The notes below the pieces were generated by a model, which ran no database searches, had not been told where the DNA came from, and was given only the letters and a program-made list of their open reading frames with translations. From Pseudodesulfovibrio sediminis (GTDB lineage Bacteria; Desulfobacterota; Desulfovibrionia; Desulfovibrionales; Desulfovibrionaceae): DNA of 64,000 bases. The position numbers were made by a program, and so were the translations under genes. Location of the stretch: positions 3,229,001 to 3,293,000 of the forward strand of contig NZ_AP024485.1 in NCBI RefSeq assembly GCF_020886695.1. Reading direction: 5' to 3'. How positions within the stretch are numbered: position 1 is the first letter of the stretch; every line of letters starts with the position of its first letter. Shown here piece after piece: positions 54,116 through 63,936 of the stretch.

Positions 54116-56062
54116 ATGAGTACACGGAAAATCATCACCAGCTGCACCAGAGATTGTCCCAACTCCTGTGGTCTTGTGGCCACGGTCAGGGACGGTCGTC
54201 TGGTCAAGCTCCTGGGTGACCCGAACCACCCGTTGACACAAGGCGTGGCCTGCCACAAGGCTTCCAAATATATCAAGCGGGTCTACAGCCCGGAGCGTAT
54301 CACGCACCCCATGATCCGCAAGGATGGACAATGGACGCGTGCATCGTGGGATGCAGTGCTTAATCTTATCGCCGAACGCATGCAGACCTTCAGCGCCGAG
54401 TCGGGCAACGAGTCCATACTGTATTATCAGGGCTATGGTGAGCGCACTGCCCTCAAGTTACTTAATAAATATTTTTTCAATCTGTTCGGCGGGGTCACCA
54501 CCATGCGTGGCTCTTTGTGCGGGGGGGCCGGGCAGGGGGCCCAGAATCTTGATTTTGGCGAGCGCGTTTCCCACGATCCGCTGGATCATGTGAACAGCAA
54601 TTCCATGATTCTCTGGGCCCGGAATCCGGTTTCGACCAACATTAGTCTGGTACCCCTCATCAAGGGCATCAGGGAGCGAGGCGGCACAATCGTGGTTGTC
54701 GATCCGGCCCGGAGCAAATCCGTGGCCCTGGCGGATCATCATATTTCCCCTCGACCGGGTGGCGATGGGTATCTTGCCATGGCGGTCGCAAAGCTGGTGC
54801 TCGCTGCCGGTGCGCAAGACCGGGAATTCCTTGAAAAGCATGCCGTTGGTTTCCGAGATTATAAGGATATTCTGGATCGTTACTCCGTGGAGGAGTTATG
54901 TGACCTTGCCGGTGTGCCGTCCACGGACGCCGAAACTCTGGCCGACATGCTCATGGACCAGAAGCCTACTTCCATTCTCCTGGGCTGGGGGCTGCATAGA
55001 TACGAATACGCTCATCACATGATCCGGGCCATTGACGCACTGGGTGCCATCAGTGGCATTATCGGCATACCCGGTGGAGGTGTCAGCCAGGGGTTTGAGG
55101 AATATGGCCCTTATGATCAGCAGTACTGGGGCGATGATCTTAATCCACCGCGCAGGACGCTGCTTATCCCTCGCGTGGGAGAGGAAATCCTCAACGCGGT
55201 GGACCCGGAAATTCGCATGATTTATGTGACTGCGGGAAACCCCGTATGCATGGCTCCCAACTCGAACACGGTGGCAGAAGCGTTTGGGAAGGCCGAGTTC
55301 GTCGTGTATTCAGGGCATTTCATGGACGACACAGCGGAGTCTGCGGATGTCTTTCTTCCGGCCACTACTTTCTTGGAAGACGACGACATTATGGCGAGTT
55401 ATGGGCATAATTATGTTGGCCCGGTGAACAAAGCCATCGAACCGGTGGGCGAATGCAAGTCGGAATTTCATATGTTTCATGAGTTGGCTGCACGCTTTCC
55501 CTTTGCCGATCAGTATCGGCGTACGGTGGATGAGTGGTTGCAGGATATCTGTGCTCCCATATGGGAGCAGGGCGGCACTCTGGAGATGTTGAAGGAGGGG
55601 GCGTTCAGATTGGATGCGCCCATGGTTCCTTACGCCGACAAAGTGTTTCCCACCGAGACAGGCAAGTTCCAGTTCATGACGGAATTCAACCCCCTGGAAG
55701 GCGCGTCCACTGATGAGCGATATCCCTATAGACTACTGACCGTAGCGCCGCATGGGTATATCTGTTCCGAGCGGACCATGGCAGAGCATGAACCGTTGCC
55801 TGTCATTCAGCTCAACGCACAGGAAGCCGAAGTCAGAGGGGTGCGCGACGGGGAGCCGGTTCTGGTTTCCAGCCCGGTGGGACAGGTCAGAGCCATGCTC
55901 AAGGTCGATACAGGTCTGCGTCGCGATGTCGCCCTTGCTGAACGGGGCGGGTGGATCAAGGCAGGGCATGGCCTCAATCAGTTGACCAGGGATGTGTCCA
56001 GCAAGATCGGGCAGGGGACGCCGTTCTACGAGACGCTGGTCACGGTCGAACCGTGTGCGTGA
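54116..56062 (+). CDS. Molybdopterin oxidoreductase catalytic subunit
   Basis: A 648-residue DMSO-reductase-family protein. A [4Fe-4S] site CxxxCxxxC plus C (Cys10, 14, 18, 46) is followed by Mo-bis-MGD domains (ILWARNPVSTNISLVPL, VDPARSKSVALADHHISPRPGGDGYLA) and the C-terminal dinucleotide-binding domain (LNAQEAEVRGVRDGEPVLVSS). The metal-ligand position (RGSLCGGAGQG) likely offers Cys. No Tat signal, so it is cytoplasmic. No partner subunit is encoded, and its substrate is unknown. It lies 55 bp after the sigma-54 regulator and may be co-transcribed. Confidence 0.92.
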   Translation: MSTRKIITSCTRDCPNSCGLVATVRDGRLVKLLGDPNHPLTQGVACHKASKYIKRVYSPERITHPMIRKDGQWTRASWDAVLNLIAERMQTFSAESGNESILYYQGYGERTALKLLNKYFFNLFGGVTTMRGSLCGGAGQGAQNLDFGERVSHDPLDHVNSNSMILWARNPVSTNISLVPLIKGIRERGGTIVVVDPARSKSVALADHHISPRPGGDGYLAMAVAKLVLAAGAQDREFLEKHAVGFRDYKDILDRYSVEELCDLAGVPSTDAETLADMLMDQKPTSILLGWGLHRYEYAHHMIRAIDALGAISGIIGIPGGGVSQGFEEYGPYDQQYWGDDLNPPRRTLLIPRVGEEILNAVDPEIRMIYVTAGNPVCMAPNSNTVAEAFGKAEFVVYSGHFMDDTAESADVFLPATTFLEDDDIMASYGHNYVGPVNKAIEPVGECKSEFHMFHELAARFPFADQYRRTVDEWLQDICAPIWEQGGTLEMLKEGAFRLDAPMVPYADKVFPTETGKFQFMTEFNPLEGASTDERYPYRLLTVAPHGYICSERTMAEHEPLPVIQLNAQEAEVRGVRDGEPVLVSSPVGQVRAMLKVDTGLRRDVALAERGGWIKAGHGLNQLTRDVSSKIGQGTPFYETLVTVEPCA

Positions 56063-56078
56063 TCTTCAGCGATCACGC
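56057..56078 (+). terminator. Short hairpin at the end of the oxidoreductase gene
   Basis: GCGTGATC / GATCACGC, an 8-bp perfect stem with a 6-nt loop, overlaps the stop codon. No T-run follows, so its role as a terminator is doubtful. Confidence 0.35.
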
Positions 56079-56149
56079 CCCTCTCCGTACGTACAGCAAC
56101 AATCGTACATTCTTATGATGACCTCGACAGGCCGGGTGTTGTTTCCGGC

Positions 56150-59100
56150 TTACTCCTCTGTTTTCAATCGCCCGGCTATCTGAGTGAGCTGGGCGGAGAT
56201 CGCTGTCCGTTCCTGCGGGGTGAGCCGTTCAAGGTCAATGGACAATTCAAAGCCCTTTTCCTGATGGTGGATGATGCGCTTGCGTTCAGTACAGGTGGAC
56301 GCGTCGTCACAGAGTGAAAGCACGGCATATGGCCGGATGCTTCTGCGGATGCCTTTGACGGACAGCGGCTCGCGTTCTTCGACATTCACGATGTCGTGGA
56401 CGAGTGCGTACGTCTCCGAAGACATGAGTATGCCGCCGGGATCAGCCTGGCCCTCAAGGCGGGCGGCCAGATTCACTTCGCCGCCGATGATCGTGTAATC
56501 CATGCGGGATTCAGACCCGAAGTTGCCCACGTTGCAGTAGCCCGTGTTGATGCCGATGCGCATTTTGAAGGGCTTGTCATACCCCATTGACTTCCATTCA
56601 CCGCTCAACTCCGCCATGCGTTTCTGCATGGCAAAGGCCATGCGGACACAGAGCTCGGCATCTTCCTTGACCCCTTTGGTCTCGGGATCGCCGAAGAACA
56701 TGAGCATGGCGTCGCCGATGAACTTGTCAATGGTGGCTCCGTATTCCAGCGCGATGGCGGACATCTCCGTGAAGTAATAGTTGAGCAGCGCGGTCAGATC
56801 TTCCGGTTGCATATCGTCAGTGGTTTTCGTGAAATCCTTGATGTCCGAGAAGAACACAGTCAGCTTTTTGCGTTCCGTGGAGAGCGATACATCCCGACTG
56901 CCTGAGAAAATGGAATCATATACCTGCGGAGACAGGTATTTGGCGAGTTTGGAGGAAAGTCCCTCCAGCATCGTGTTCTTCTCGTCAAGGGAATTCAGGG
57001 TCTCTGCCAGGTGGGCCTGCGCCTTTTTTCTTTCGGCAATTTCACTGCCGAGTTTACGATTCCACAGGACGATCAGGCCGATGATGAGGAGGACGCCGCC
57101 CGATATGGGCAAGACCCACATGAAGACAGTCGCCATGTCCAGCCCGTGTTCGAACTTGAGCGTGAGCCATTTGCCTTTGAATTCGGCAGCCTGCTCTTCC
57201 GTGACTACTGCCAGCGCTTTGTTCAGTATGTCGACAAGTTCCGGATAGTCCTTGCGCACAGCCATGGCCAGCGCCATCGTGTATTCCGTGGAAGAAGCCA
57301 CTTTGAGCGTGGTCAGCCCTTGCTGCTCGATGGCATAACTGCCGGTTGCCAGGTCATTGATGAACCAGTCCACTTCGCCGAGAGCCAGTGCCTTTATGGC
57401 GTCATTGACCGTGGGAAAGAGCGAGAGCTTCAATTCGGGATGTTCCGCAGTCAGGTAGTCGTATGCTGCATATCCTTCCACAACCGCGATTCGACCTTCG
57501 GTAATGTCGGCAAGCCCGTTTATCAGCGGTGCCTCCTTGGGGGAGAAGATGACAATGGGGAATTCTATGTACGGTTCCGTGAAGAGCAGCTCCTCTTCTC
57601 TGGAAGGGGTTTTTGCCATTGCGGTAATGACATCGAGTCGTCCCTGTTCCGCATAGTTCAGCACGTCATTCCAGCTCAACCCGCTGACAGGGTTCATTGC
57701 GACTTTGATTTTGCTTTGTATAAAAGAGATATATTCTGCTGAAATACCGAGGTACTGCCCATTTGTGTCAATGAATTCAAAGGGGGCACTCTGTGGATCA
57801 ATGCCGAGTTTGATTTTTGGATGGGCCTTCAGCCAGTCCCATTCCTCCTGTGTGAGCGAGAAAACCTTTTGCTGAAAACCGGAAGTGTCCAGGTAGGTGG
57901 ACAGGATGGCTTCGCGTTCAGCCTTTGTGATGGCGTCGAGTCCTTTTTGGAGTATGTCGCGCAGGATGGGACGGTCTTTGGCGACGGCGAAGCGCAGTTG
58001 GCCGGGAAGATCCGTGCGCCAGAGGCTGGCGAGTTTCAGATTGGGAAGGGTGAATTTCTTGATGAGATAGGATGCGACCACCTGGTTTCCGATATAAGCG
58101 TCAGCCTTGCCCGCTGAAACCGCTTCCAGAGCTGCCTGCGTCGAGTTGACGAGCATCATCTTGATGTCAGGGTGATCTGCCGGCAGATTCCTGGCAATGG
58201 CGTACCCATCTTCCAGAACCACTGTTTTGCCGGAAAGGTCGTCTGGAGTGTTGATGTCTTCTCGGTCGTTTTTTGTAAATATTGCAGAGTAATACTCAAT
58301 ATAGGGTTTGGTGAAAATAAAGTTTTTCAGGCGCTTTGTTGTTTTGTTCAATCCCGGAGCGACATCCAGCGTTCCTTTCTTGAGTTTGTCCATGTGCGCA
58401 CCCCAATCGGTGTCGAACACGGGCTTGATATCAAGTCCGACCTTGCTGGCTGCTACGCGCATGAAATCTGCTGCAATACCGGCATACGATCCGTCTGCCT
58501 GTTCCATCTCAAAGGGCGGCCAGTTCGGAGTGGAGGTCAGCGAGATGGATTTCTTCCCGTGAAGGTACTGTCTTTCTTCGTCTGTCAGGTCAATTGTGAG
58601 CTTGGCGGTCTCATCGATATAAAAACGGTCTTCAGGCTTGATGATCCATTGTTTGTCGATGGCTGCCAGAAGTGCCGGGTTCAGGTTGTGCATTCCCTCA
58701 TCAATGCGTTTGATGAGGGCTGTGCGTGATTTTACTACGGCACCATACACGATATTGGAGATCTCGCTGTTTTGACTGCGCGACACGAGCCCCTGCCAGC
58801 CCAACCGGGCCAGGCTACGGTCGATGGTGGGCACTTCGTCAAAAAGTGCATCGATTTCACCGGCGATAAGTCCGGTCAACGCTGCTTCGTGATCCTCATA
58901 TTCGGCGATGGCGAGCTGGGGAAATTGCTCATGCAGATACTCGAACTGAAACGTGCCGCGCACTGCGCCTACTTTGACACCCTTGAGCGAGTTGAAAGAA
59001 AGAGGTTTGGAATGCGTGCGGTAATAGAGGGCGCTTTTCAAGGAGTGCAAGGGGGTAGAAAAAGCAAGCCATTCTGAGCGGTTGGCATTTTTGAATAACC

Positions 59101-59380
59101 CGGAGTGCACGTCGGCTTTGCCGGACTTCACCATTTCGATGGTCTCTTCCCATGTCCCTGAAGCGAACTCCACAGCGACGCCGGTCTGCTGGGACCAGAG
59201 CCGCCAGAGATCAACTATCAGTCCGGCGGGTTCCCCGGTCGGTGTGATGAGAGAGAGCGGTGCGTAGTCCTTGTCGATGGCCACTACGAGCCTGTCTTGG
59301 GCTTGGGGTGAATGGGCAAGCAACAGAATGAAAAGCAGACAGGGAATGATGGTTGAGCGGCACAGGCGAACTAGAGACAC
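56150..59380 (-). CDS. Triple periplasmic-binding-domain adenylate cyclase
   Basis: A 1076-residue membrane protein. A signal sequence (ending SPQAQD, about 29) is followed by three tandem SBP_bac_3-type domains (about 30-265, 280-520, 540-770; openings RLVVAIDKDYAPLSL, SLTSTPNWPPFEM, IKLGIDPQSAPFEF), a membrane helix (about 780-800) and a class III cyclase (about 835-1000). The metal Asp in FFSDIKDF and FIGDAM (about 845, 890), Lys in DKFIGD, DYTIIG and NLAARLE are intact, so it should make cAMP. The GTG start is set by GAGGAGG six bases upstream. Confidence 0.9.
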   Translation of the reverse strand: MSLVRLCRSTIIPCLLFILLLAHSPQAQDRLVVAIDKDYAPLSLITPTGEPAGLIVDLWRLWSQQTGVAVEFASGTWEETIEMVKSGKADVHSGLFKNANRSEWLAFSTPLHSLKSALYYRTHSKPLSFNSLKGVKVGAVRGTFQFEYLHEQFPQLAIAEYEDHEAALTGLIAGEIDALFDEVPTIDRSLARLGWQGLVSRSQNSEISNIVYGAVVKSRTALIKRIDEGMHNLNPALLAAIDKQWIIKPEDRFYIDETAKLTIDLTDEERQYLHGKKSISLTSTPNWPPFEMEQADGSYAGIAADFMRVAASKVGLDIKPVFDTDWGAHMDKLKKGTLDVAPGLNKTTKRLKNFIFTKPYIEYYSAIFTKNDREDINTPDDLSGKTVVLEDGYAIARNLPADHPDIKMMLVNSTQAALEAVSAGKADAYIGNQVVASYLIKKFTLPNLKLASLWRTDLPGQLRFAVAKDRPILRDILQKGLDAITKAEREAILSTYLDTSGFQQKVFSLTQEEWDWLKAHPKIKLGIDPQSAPFEFIDTNGQYLGISAEYISFIQSKIKVAMNPVSGLSWNDVLNYAEQGRLDVITAMAKTPSREEELLFTEPYIEFPIVIFSPKEAPLINGLADITEGRIAVVEGYAAYDYLTAEHPELKLSLFPTVNDAIKALALGEVDWFINDLATGSYAIEQQGLTTLKVASSTEYTMALAMAVRKDYPELVDILNKALAVVTEEQAAEFKGKWLTLKFEHGLDMATVFMWVLPISGGVLLIIGLIVLWNRKLGSEIAERKKAQAHLAETLNSLDEKNTMLEGLSSKLAKYLSPQVYDSIFSGSRDVSLSTERKKLTVFFSDIKDFTKTTDDMQPEDLTALLNYYFTEMSAIALEYGATIDKFIGDAMLMFFGDPETKGVKEDAELCVRMAFAMQKRMAELSGEWKSMGYDKPFKMRIGINTGYCNVGNFGSESRMDYTIIGGEVNLAARLEGQADPGGILMSSETYALVHDIVNVEEREPLSVKGIRRSIRPYAVLSLCDDASTCTERKRIIHHQEKGFELSIDLERLTPQERTAISAQLTQIAGRLKTEE

Positions 59381-59682
59381 TGGATCCTCCTCATCAGGTA
59401 AAAGGCAATACTGAGAGTTTGTATCTGTGGCATTAGAGGCATGTAGCATGATTATCACATGAAAAGGAATACTTGTCTCACTATTCCCTGAGTAGCTTGA
59501 TGCCTTTCATCAGTTCTGGTTTGTGCGTTGCCCGATTGTTGAAAGCGATACGGAAGTGGCCGTTATCTATCGGATGCGGTGTTTTGTCCTGTACGTCTAT
59601 AAAATTCTCACACTTGCTCTTGTCCTTTACAGAATTATCATTCCGACGTAGAATTGAATGAGAATTTTAACTTGAGGTGCTT
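59381..59682. promoter_or_regulatory. Divergent promoter region with inverted repeat TGAGAATTTT
   Basis: AAAATTCTCA (59601-59610) and its exact complement TGAGAATTTT (59659-59668) lie 48 bp apart. A third copy of TGAGAATTTT lies inside the activator gene (59789-59798). The two outside copies flank the expected promoter of the activator gene and could be its autoregulatory sites. The side near 59381 should hold the cyclase promoter. Confidence 0.5.
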
Positions 59683-61335
59683 GTGAGAAAAAATACCCTG
59701 TTTACACCGCCATGGGCGCTTGGGTCAGAAGTCAGGAATGCCGGTGTCCTAGGGGTCATCGACGCCTGTCACAAGTTGCAACGCCTTGTGAGAATTTTAT
59801 CCCGTCTGTCAGGTCTTGACCTGTATGTCATCAATACCGACTATCTTTGCGTGGCCGGGTCCGGTGCCTACGAGAGCGCCGTGGGCTGCGTGAGCCCGCG
59901 TGATACGGCCATTGGCTACAGTCTGGCCAGCGGGCGACCCACCATGGTCGCCGACCCCCGGGCAGACGACGCCTGCCGCAAATGTTCCCAACGTCTCACC
60001 TGTCGGGATCTGGCCAACTACACCGCGCCCATCTCTGTTCGGGACAAGGTCGTGGCCGCTGTGCAGGCGGTCGCCTTTGATTCCAGCCAGTGCATGCTCC
60101 TTGAGGAGTCCGCCGCCGATATCGCCGAGACCATCTCTCTGTTTTTGGCACAGAGCTGCGAGGCGGACACCCGTCTGCTCACGGCATTGGCCGGTGTCAG
60201 CGACGAGGTTGAAGGCGCCGGTCTTGAACGGCTCATCGGCGAAAGCCAGCGCATGCGGACGCTCAAGGACGACATCATCCGGTGCGCCCATCTGGATTCC
60301 ACCGTGCTGATTCAGGGCGAGTCCGGCACAGGCAAGGAATTGGCGGCACAGGCCATTCATGATCTTTCGCCGCGAGCCGCGGCACCCTTTGTGCCCGTGA
60401 ACTGCGGGGCCATCCCCGAGTCGATCATCGAGAGCGAGCTGTTCGGCTACACGTCCGGCACCTTTACGGGAGCCAAGCGCGGAGGCAAGTCCGGCCTGTT
60501 CGAGCACGCGGAAGGCGGCACCCTTTTTCTTGACGAGATCGCCGAGCTGCCGCTGGCGCTTCAGGTCAAGCTGTTGCGTGTGCTTCAGGAGCGCAAGGTC
60601 ATGCGCCTGGGCGGACGCAAGGAGCACGCCTTTAATGTGCGCATCATTGCGGCGGCCAACGTGGATGTGGCGGAGCAGGCGCGGAACGGGCAGTTCCGTC
60701 AGGATTTGTACTACCGGTTGTCAGTCATTCCCCTTCGCGTCCCGGCCCTGCGTGAGCGCGGCTGTGATATCGAGTTGCTCGTGCACCATTTCGCCAGGCT
60801 CTATGCCCGTCGCCGGGGTGAGCCACCGCCGTCCGTGGAGCCGGAGCTCATGAAACGGTTCACCTCCTATCCCTGGCCGGGGAACGTGCGTGAGCTGAAG
60901 AATTTCGTGGAGTACGGCATCAACTTTCGCAAGGGCCACAGTCTGGACCTTGATACCCTGGCCGAACGATTCTCCGGTGCGGAGAAGGTGTCCGGGGGCG
61001 GAGTGTGCGAGCAGTGGCCCTTGGAAACCGGTTTGGCCTGCCCGGAGGGAATCGACGCCTCCACCTCCAATGGAGGGGGCAGATTGCATGCCGGTAACAG
61101 GTCAATGGGCAACGGACTGCCGCAGGCCGAGTCTGTCTATGGTCAGGATGTGTCCGAGCAGGAGGCACTGGGGCGGGCGCTTGCCCGGTACGGTGTGAGT
61201 CTGGAAGGCAAGCGGCGGGTCGCTCACGAGATGGGCATGAGCCTGGCAACGCTCTATCGCAAAATCAAACGCTACAATTTGTTGGAAGCGTACAGTTATG
61301 ATGTCATGGGACAGGACGGCAGTTCAGGACGGTGA
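59683..61335 (+). CDS. Sigma-54-dependent activator with N-terminal cysteine-bearing sensor
   Basis: A 550-residue enhancer-binding protein. The N-terminal GAF-like sensor (about 20-165) has a conserved Cys cluster ACRKCSQRLTC, the form seen in a set of anaerobe sigma-54 activators. The AAA+ domain has Walker A GESGTGKE, GTFTGA in place of GAFTGA and LFLDEIAELPL, and a Fis-type helix-turn-helix is at the end (RRVAHEMGMSLATLYRKIKRY). No receiver, so it senses directly. GTG at 59683 is chosen because GAGG precedes it by 5 nt. Its target promoter is unknown; it converges with the liv operon. Confidence 0.9.
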   Translation: MRKNTLFTPPWALGSEVRNAGVLGVIDACHKLQRLVRILSRLSGLDLYVINTDYLCVAGSGAYESAVGCVSPRDTAIGYSLASGRPTMVADPRADDACRKCSQRLTCRDLANYTAPISVRDKVVAAVQAVAFDSSQCMLLEESAADIAETISLFLAQSCEADTRLLTALAGVSDEVEGAGLERLIGESQRMRTLKDDIIRCAHLDSTVLIQGESGTGKELAAQAIHDLSPRAAAPFVPVNCGAIPESIIESELFGYTSGTFTGAKRGGKSGLFEHAEGGTLFLDEIAELPLALQVKLLRVLQERKVMRLGGRKEHAFNVRIIAAANVDVAEQARNGQFRQDLYYRLSVIPLRVPALRERGCDIELLVHHFARLYARRRGEPPPSVEPELMKRFTSYPWPGNVRELKNFVEYGINFRKGHSLDLDTLAERFSGAEKVSGGGVCEQWPLETGLACPEGIDASTSNGGGRLHAGNRSMGNGLPQAESVYGQDVSEQEALGRALARYGVSLEGKRRVAHEMGMSLATLYRKIKRYNLLEAYSYDVMGQDGSSGR

Positions 61336-61369
61336 TCTGTCTGCTCCTGCTCACAAGAGAACAAACCGC

Positions 61370-61404
61370 AGCGCCGGAAAAGTCATCTAGACTTTTCCGG
61401 CGCT
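61370..61404. terminator. Bidirectional hairpin between the activator and the liv operon
   Basis: A perfect 15-bp stem AGCGCCGGAAAAGTC / GACTTTTCCGGCGCT with a 5-nt loop sits between the converging genes. The T-run is weak on the plus strand and absent on the minus strand, so efficiency is uncertain. Confidence 0.7.
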
Positions 61405-61442
61405 TTGGTAAGAGGAGGTGTGTTGTAGGGTTGAGAGCGTGG

Positions 61443-62162
61443 TTAGACGTGTGCGTGACCGCCCAGATAGGCGGCTTCCAACCGGTTGTCCTTGGCCAGT
61501 TCGGCAGCGGGACCATCCATGATGATCGAGCCGCCCTCCATGATATATGCATGGTCGGCCACAGACAGCGCGGCCTTGGCGTTCTGTTCCACGATGAGTA
61601 TGGCGGTGCCTGACTCACGAATTTTCACTATCAGATCAAAGATGCACTTGATGACGAGCGGGGCAAGGCCCAGAGAGGGTTCATCCATGAGCAGGAGCTT
61701 GGGGCGGCCCATCAACGCACGGCCGATACACAGCATCTGCTGTTCACCGCCGGACATGGCGCCAGCCTGCTGGCTGAGCCGTTCCTTGAGGATCGGGAAG
61801 AGCTCATAGACCCGTTCAAAGTCGTCTTTAAGGTGTTTTTTATCCTGATGGTATGCGCCCAGGATCAGGTTTTCCTCCACGCTCATGTTGGCGAAGATCT
61901 GCCGCCCTTCCGGGGCCTGGCAGAGGCCGCGTTTAACCACTTTGTCTGATCCGATATTGGCGATGTTCTCGCCCTGGAAGAGGATCTCTCCATTGGTCGC
62001 CTGATAGATGTTGGAGATGGCCCGCATGAGCGTGGTCTTGCCCACGCCGTTGGAACCCAGCACGGCGACAACGCCGTTTTCCTCAACTGTCAGGTCGACG
62101 CCGCGCAGGATCTGCTGGACGCCCATGCTTACTTCAAGATTATTGACTGCTAAAATTGGCAT
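61443..62162 (-). CDS. livF: Branched-chain amino-acid ABC importer, ATPase LivF
   Basis: A 239-residue ATPase with Walker A GSNGVGKTT, signature MSGGEQQMLCIGRALM and Walker B LLLMDEPSLGLAP. LivF is the smaller ATPase of the Leu/Ile/Val importer. It overlaps livG by 13 bp. It is the last gene of the operon as seen here, followed after 39 bp by the bidirectional hairpin. Confidence 0.94.
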   Translation of the reverse strand: MPILAVNNLEVSMGVQQILRGVDLTVEENGVVAVLGSNGVGKTTLMRAISNIYQATNGEILFQGENIANIGSDKVVKRGLCQAPEGRQIFANMSVEENLILGAYHQDKKHLKDDFERVYELFPILKERLSQQAGAMSGGEQQMLCIGRALMGRPKLLLMDEPSLGLAPLVIKCIFDLIVKIRESGTAILIVEQNAKAALSVADHAYIMEGGSIIMDGPAAELAKDNRLEAAYLGGHAHV

Positions 62163-62920
62163 TCTTCGCCTCCAAGATAGGCCTCAAGGACCGCGGTGTC
62201 CTGTTGAACCGCCGTCGGTGTGTCGTCGGCAATTTTTTTGCCAAGGGCCAGGACCATGACGCGGTGGCAGATGCCCATGACCAGCCCCATGTCGTGTTCC
62301 ACCAGCAAAATGGGGAGCCCTTCCTTGTTCAGTTCACTGATGAACTCGGCCAGTTGTCCTGTCTCCTGCTCGTTCAGTCCGGCTGCGGGCTCATCGAGGA
62401 TCAGGAGTTTCGGGTCAGTGGCCAGAGCGCGGGCGATCTCAAGATATTTCCGCTTGCCGTATGACAGGTTGGCGGCCAGTTCTCCTGCCAGGGAATCAAG
62501 GCCCACTCGTGAGAGTATCTCCCAGGTCCGGGTGCTGATTTTCTGGTCCGTCTTGCAGCGGAACGGCCAGATGGCGCGCCGCATGGAGTGGCTCAGCGAG
62601 CCAATAGCGCCTATGGAGACGTTATCGAAAACCGTCATGTTGGGCATGATGCGCAGGTTCTGGAACGTGCGGCCGATGCCGAGCTTGGCGACCTGATAAG
62701 GCTTGATTCCCGTGATCGGTTTGCCCATGAATTTCACTTCGCCTTCACTGGGCGGATAGAATCCGGTCAGGCAGTTGAAGAAGGTGCTCTTGCCAGCGCC
62801 GTTGGGACCGATGAGGCCGACCAATTCGCCTTGCTTCATGACCATATCGACATTGTCTACGGCTGTGAGTCCGCCGAACCGGCGGGTCAGCCCCTTTGTT
62901 TCCATTATTACTTCGGACAT
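62150..62920 (-). CDS. livG: Branched-chain amino-acid ABC importer, ATPase LivG
   Basis: A 256-residue ATPase with Walker A GPNGAGKST, signature LSYGKRKYLEIARAL and Walker B LLILDEPAAGLN, plus the liv-type insertion (about 115-140). The ATG at 62920 overlaps the livM stop as TAATG; a GTG three codons earlier is less likely. Confidence 0.94.
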   Translation of the reverse strand: MSEVIMETKGLTRRFGGLTAVDNVDMVMKQGELVGLIGPNGAGKSTFFNCLTGFYPPSEGEVKFMGKPITGIKPYQVAKLGIGRTFQNLRIMPNMTVFDNVSIGAIGSLSHSMRRAIWPFRCKTDQKISTRTWEILSRVGLDSLAGELAANLSYGKRKYLEIARALATDPKLLILDEPAAGLNEQETGQLAEFISELNKEGLPILLVEHDMGLVMGICHRVMVLALGKKIADDTPTAVQQDTAVLEAYLGGEECQF

Positions 62921-63936
62921 TATTTCCACCCCACCGACTGACGGCCACCCCAGGCCGCGTTGAATTGCTTGCGTGCCATGTCGATGGCCGAGACTTCACC
63001 GAAGATGCCTTTGGGGAGCAGCAGGATGGACAGGAACATGACCACACCCACGGCAACCATGCGCAGGTCGCCCAGTCCGCGGGCAACCTCGGGCAGCAGG
63101 ATGAGGAGCAGTGCCCCGAAGATGCCGCCGGGCAGGGAGCCCAGACCGCCGACAACGACCATGGCGAGGATCAGGATGGATTCGCTGAACTGGAAGCTGT
63201 CAGGGCTGATGTAGCCGATGCTGTGTGCCATGATGGCTCCGGCCAGTCCGGCAAAGAAGGTGCTGATTGCAAACGCCTGTATCTTGAGTTTGACCACGTT
63301 GATGCCCATGGCCTCGGCACATTGATCGTCCTCGCGCACGGAGCGAAGGGCGTTGCCGAAGTAGGAGTTGGTCAGACGCCAGATGATGTAAATTGAGATG
63401 CACGCCAGAACCGCAATTACGTAATATATGGAGAGCAGGCTGGTGAACTGATGACCGAAGATGGTGATCGGATCATATATCTGTACGCCCATGGGGCCGC
63501 GTGTGACCGGCACCCAGTTGAGCAGGGTGACATGGATGATCTCACCCACGCCGAGGGTGGCGACGGCAAAGTAGATGCTGATGAGTCGCATGGTGGGCAG
63601 GGCCACCAGTACGCCGCCGAGTCCGGCGACAATGCCGCCCAGAGGCAGCGTGACCACGAAAGGCAGGCCGAAGTTGGTAGCGAGCAGGGCGGCAGTGTAC
63701 GCGCCGATGCCGAAGAACGCGGCGTGGCCGAGGCACAGGAGCCCTGCCGTGCCGGTAATCAGGTTCATGCTGGCGGCCAGGATGCAGTAAATGAGCGCGG
63801 AGTTGGCCACCTGGGTATAATAACTCTTGCCAAGGACAGAGAGCGTGCCCGGTATCACTGCAAGGACAATCAGGAGCAGCCCTGCTGTCAGCAGTTTCGA
63901 GCGCAAGGGACTAGTGACGGGTTTGGTGTCGGTCAT
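62920..63936 (-). CDS. livM: Branched-chain amino-acid ABC importer, permease LivM
   Basis: A 338-residue inner-membrane permease with about nine helices. The family motifs GLLCLGHAAFFGIGAYTAALL and RSVREDDQCAEAMGINVVKLK, ending GAIMAHSIGYISPDSFQFSESI, are present. ATG at 63936 is preceded by GAGG; a GTG at 63975 in the same frame is an alternative. The livH partner and the binding protein should lie just beyond the right edge. Confidence 0.93.
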   Translation of the reverse strand: MTDTKPVTSPLRSKLLTAGLLLIVLAVIPGTLSVLGKSYYTQVANSALIYCILAASMNLITGTAGLLCLGHAAFFGIGAYTAALLATNFGLPFVVTLPLGGIVAGLGGVLVALPTMRLISIYFAVATLGVGEIIHVTLLNWVPVTRGPMGVQIYDPITIFGHQFTSLLSIYYVIAVLACISIYIIWRLTNSYFGNALRSVREDDQCAEAMGINVVKLKIQAFAISTFFAGLAGAIMAHSIGYISPDSFQFSESILILAMVVVGGLGSLPGGIFGALLLILLPEVARGLGDLRMVAVGVVMFLSILLLPKGIFGEVSAIDMARKQFNAAWGGRQSVGWK

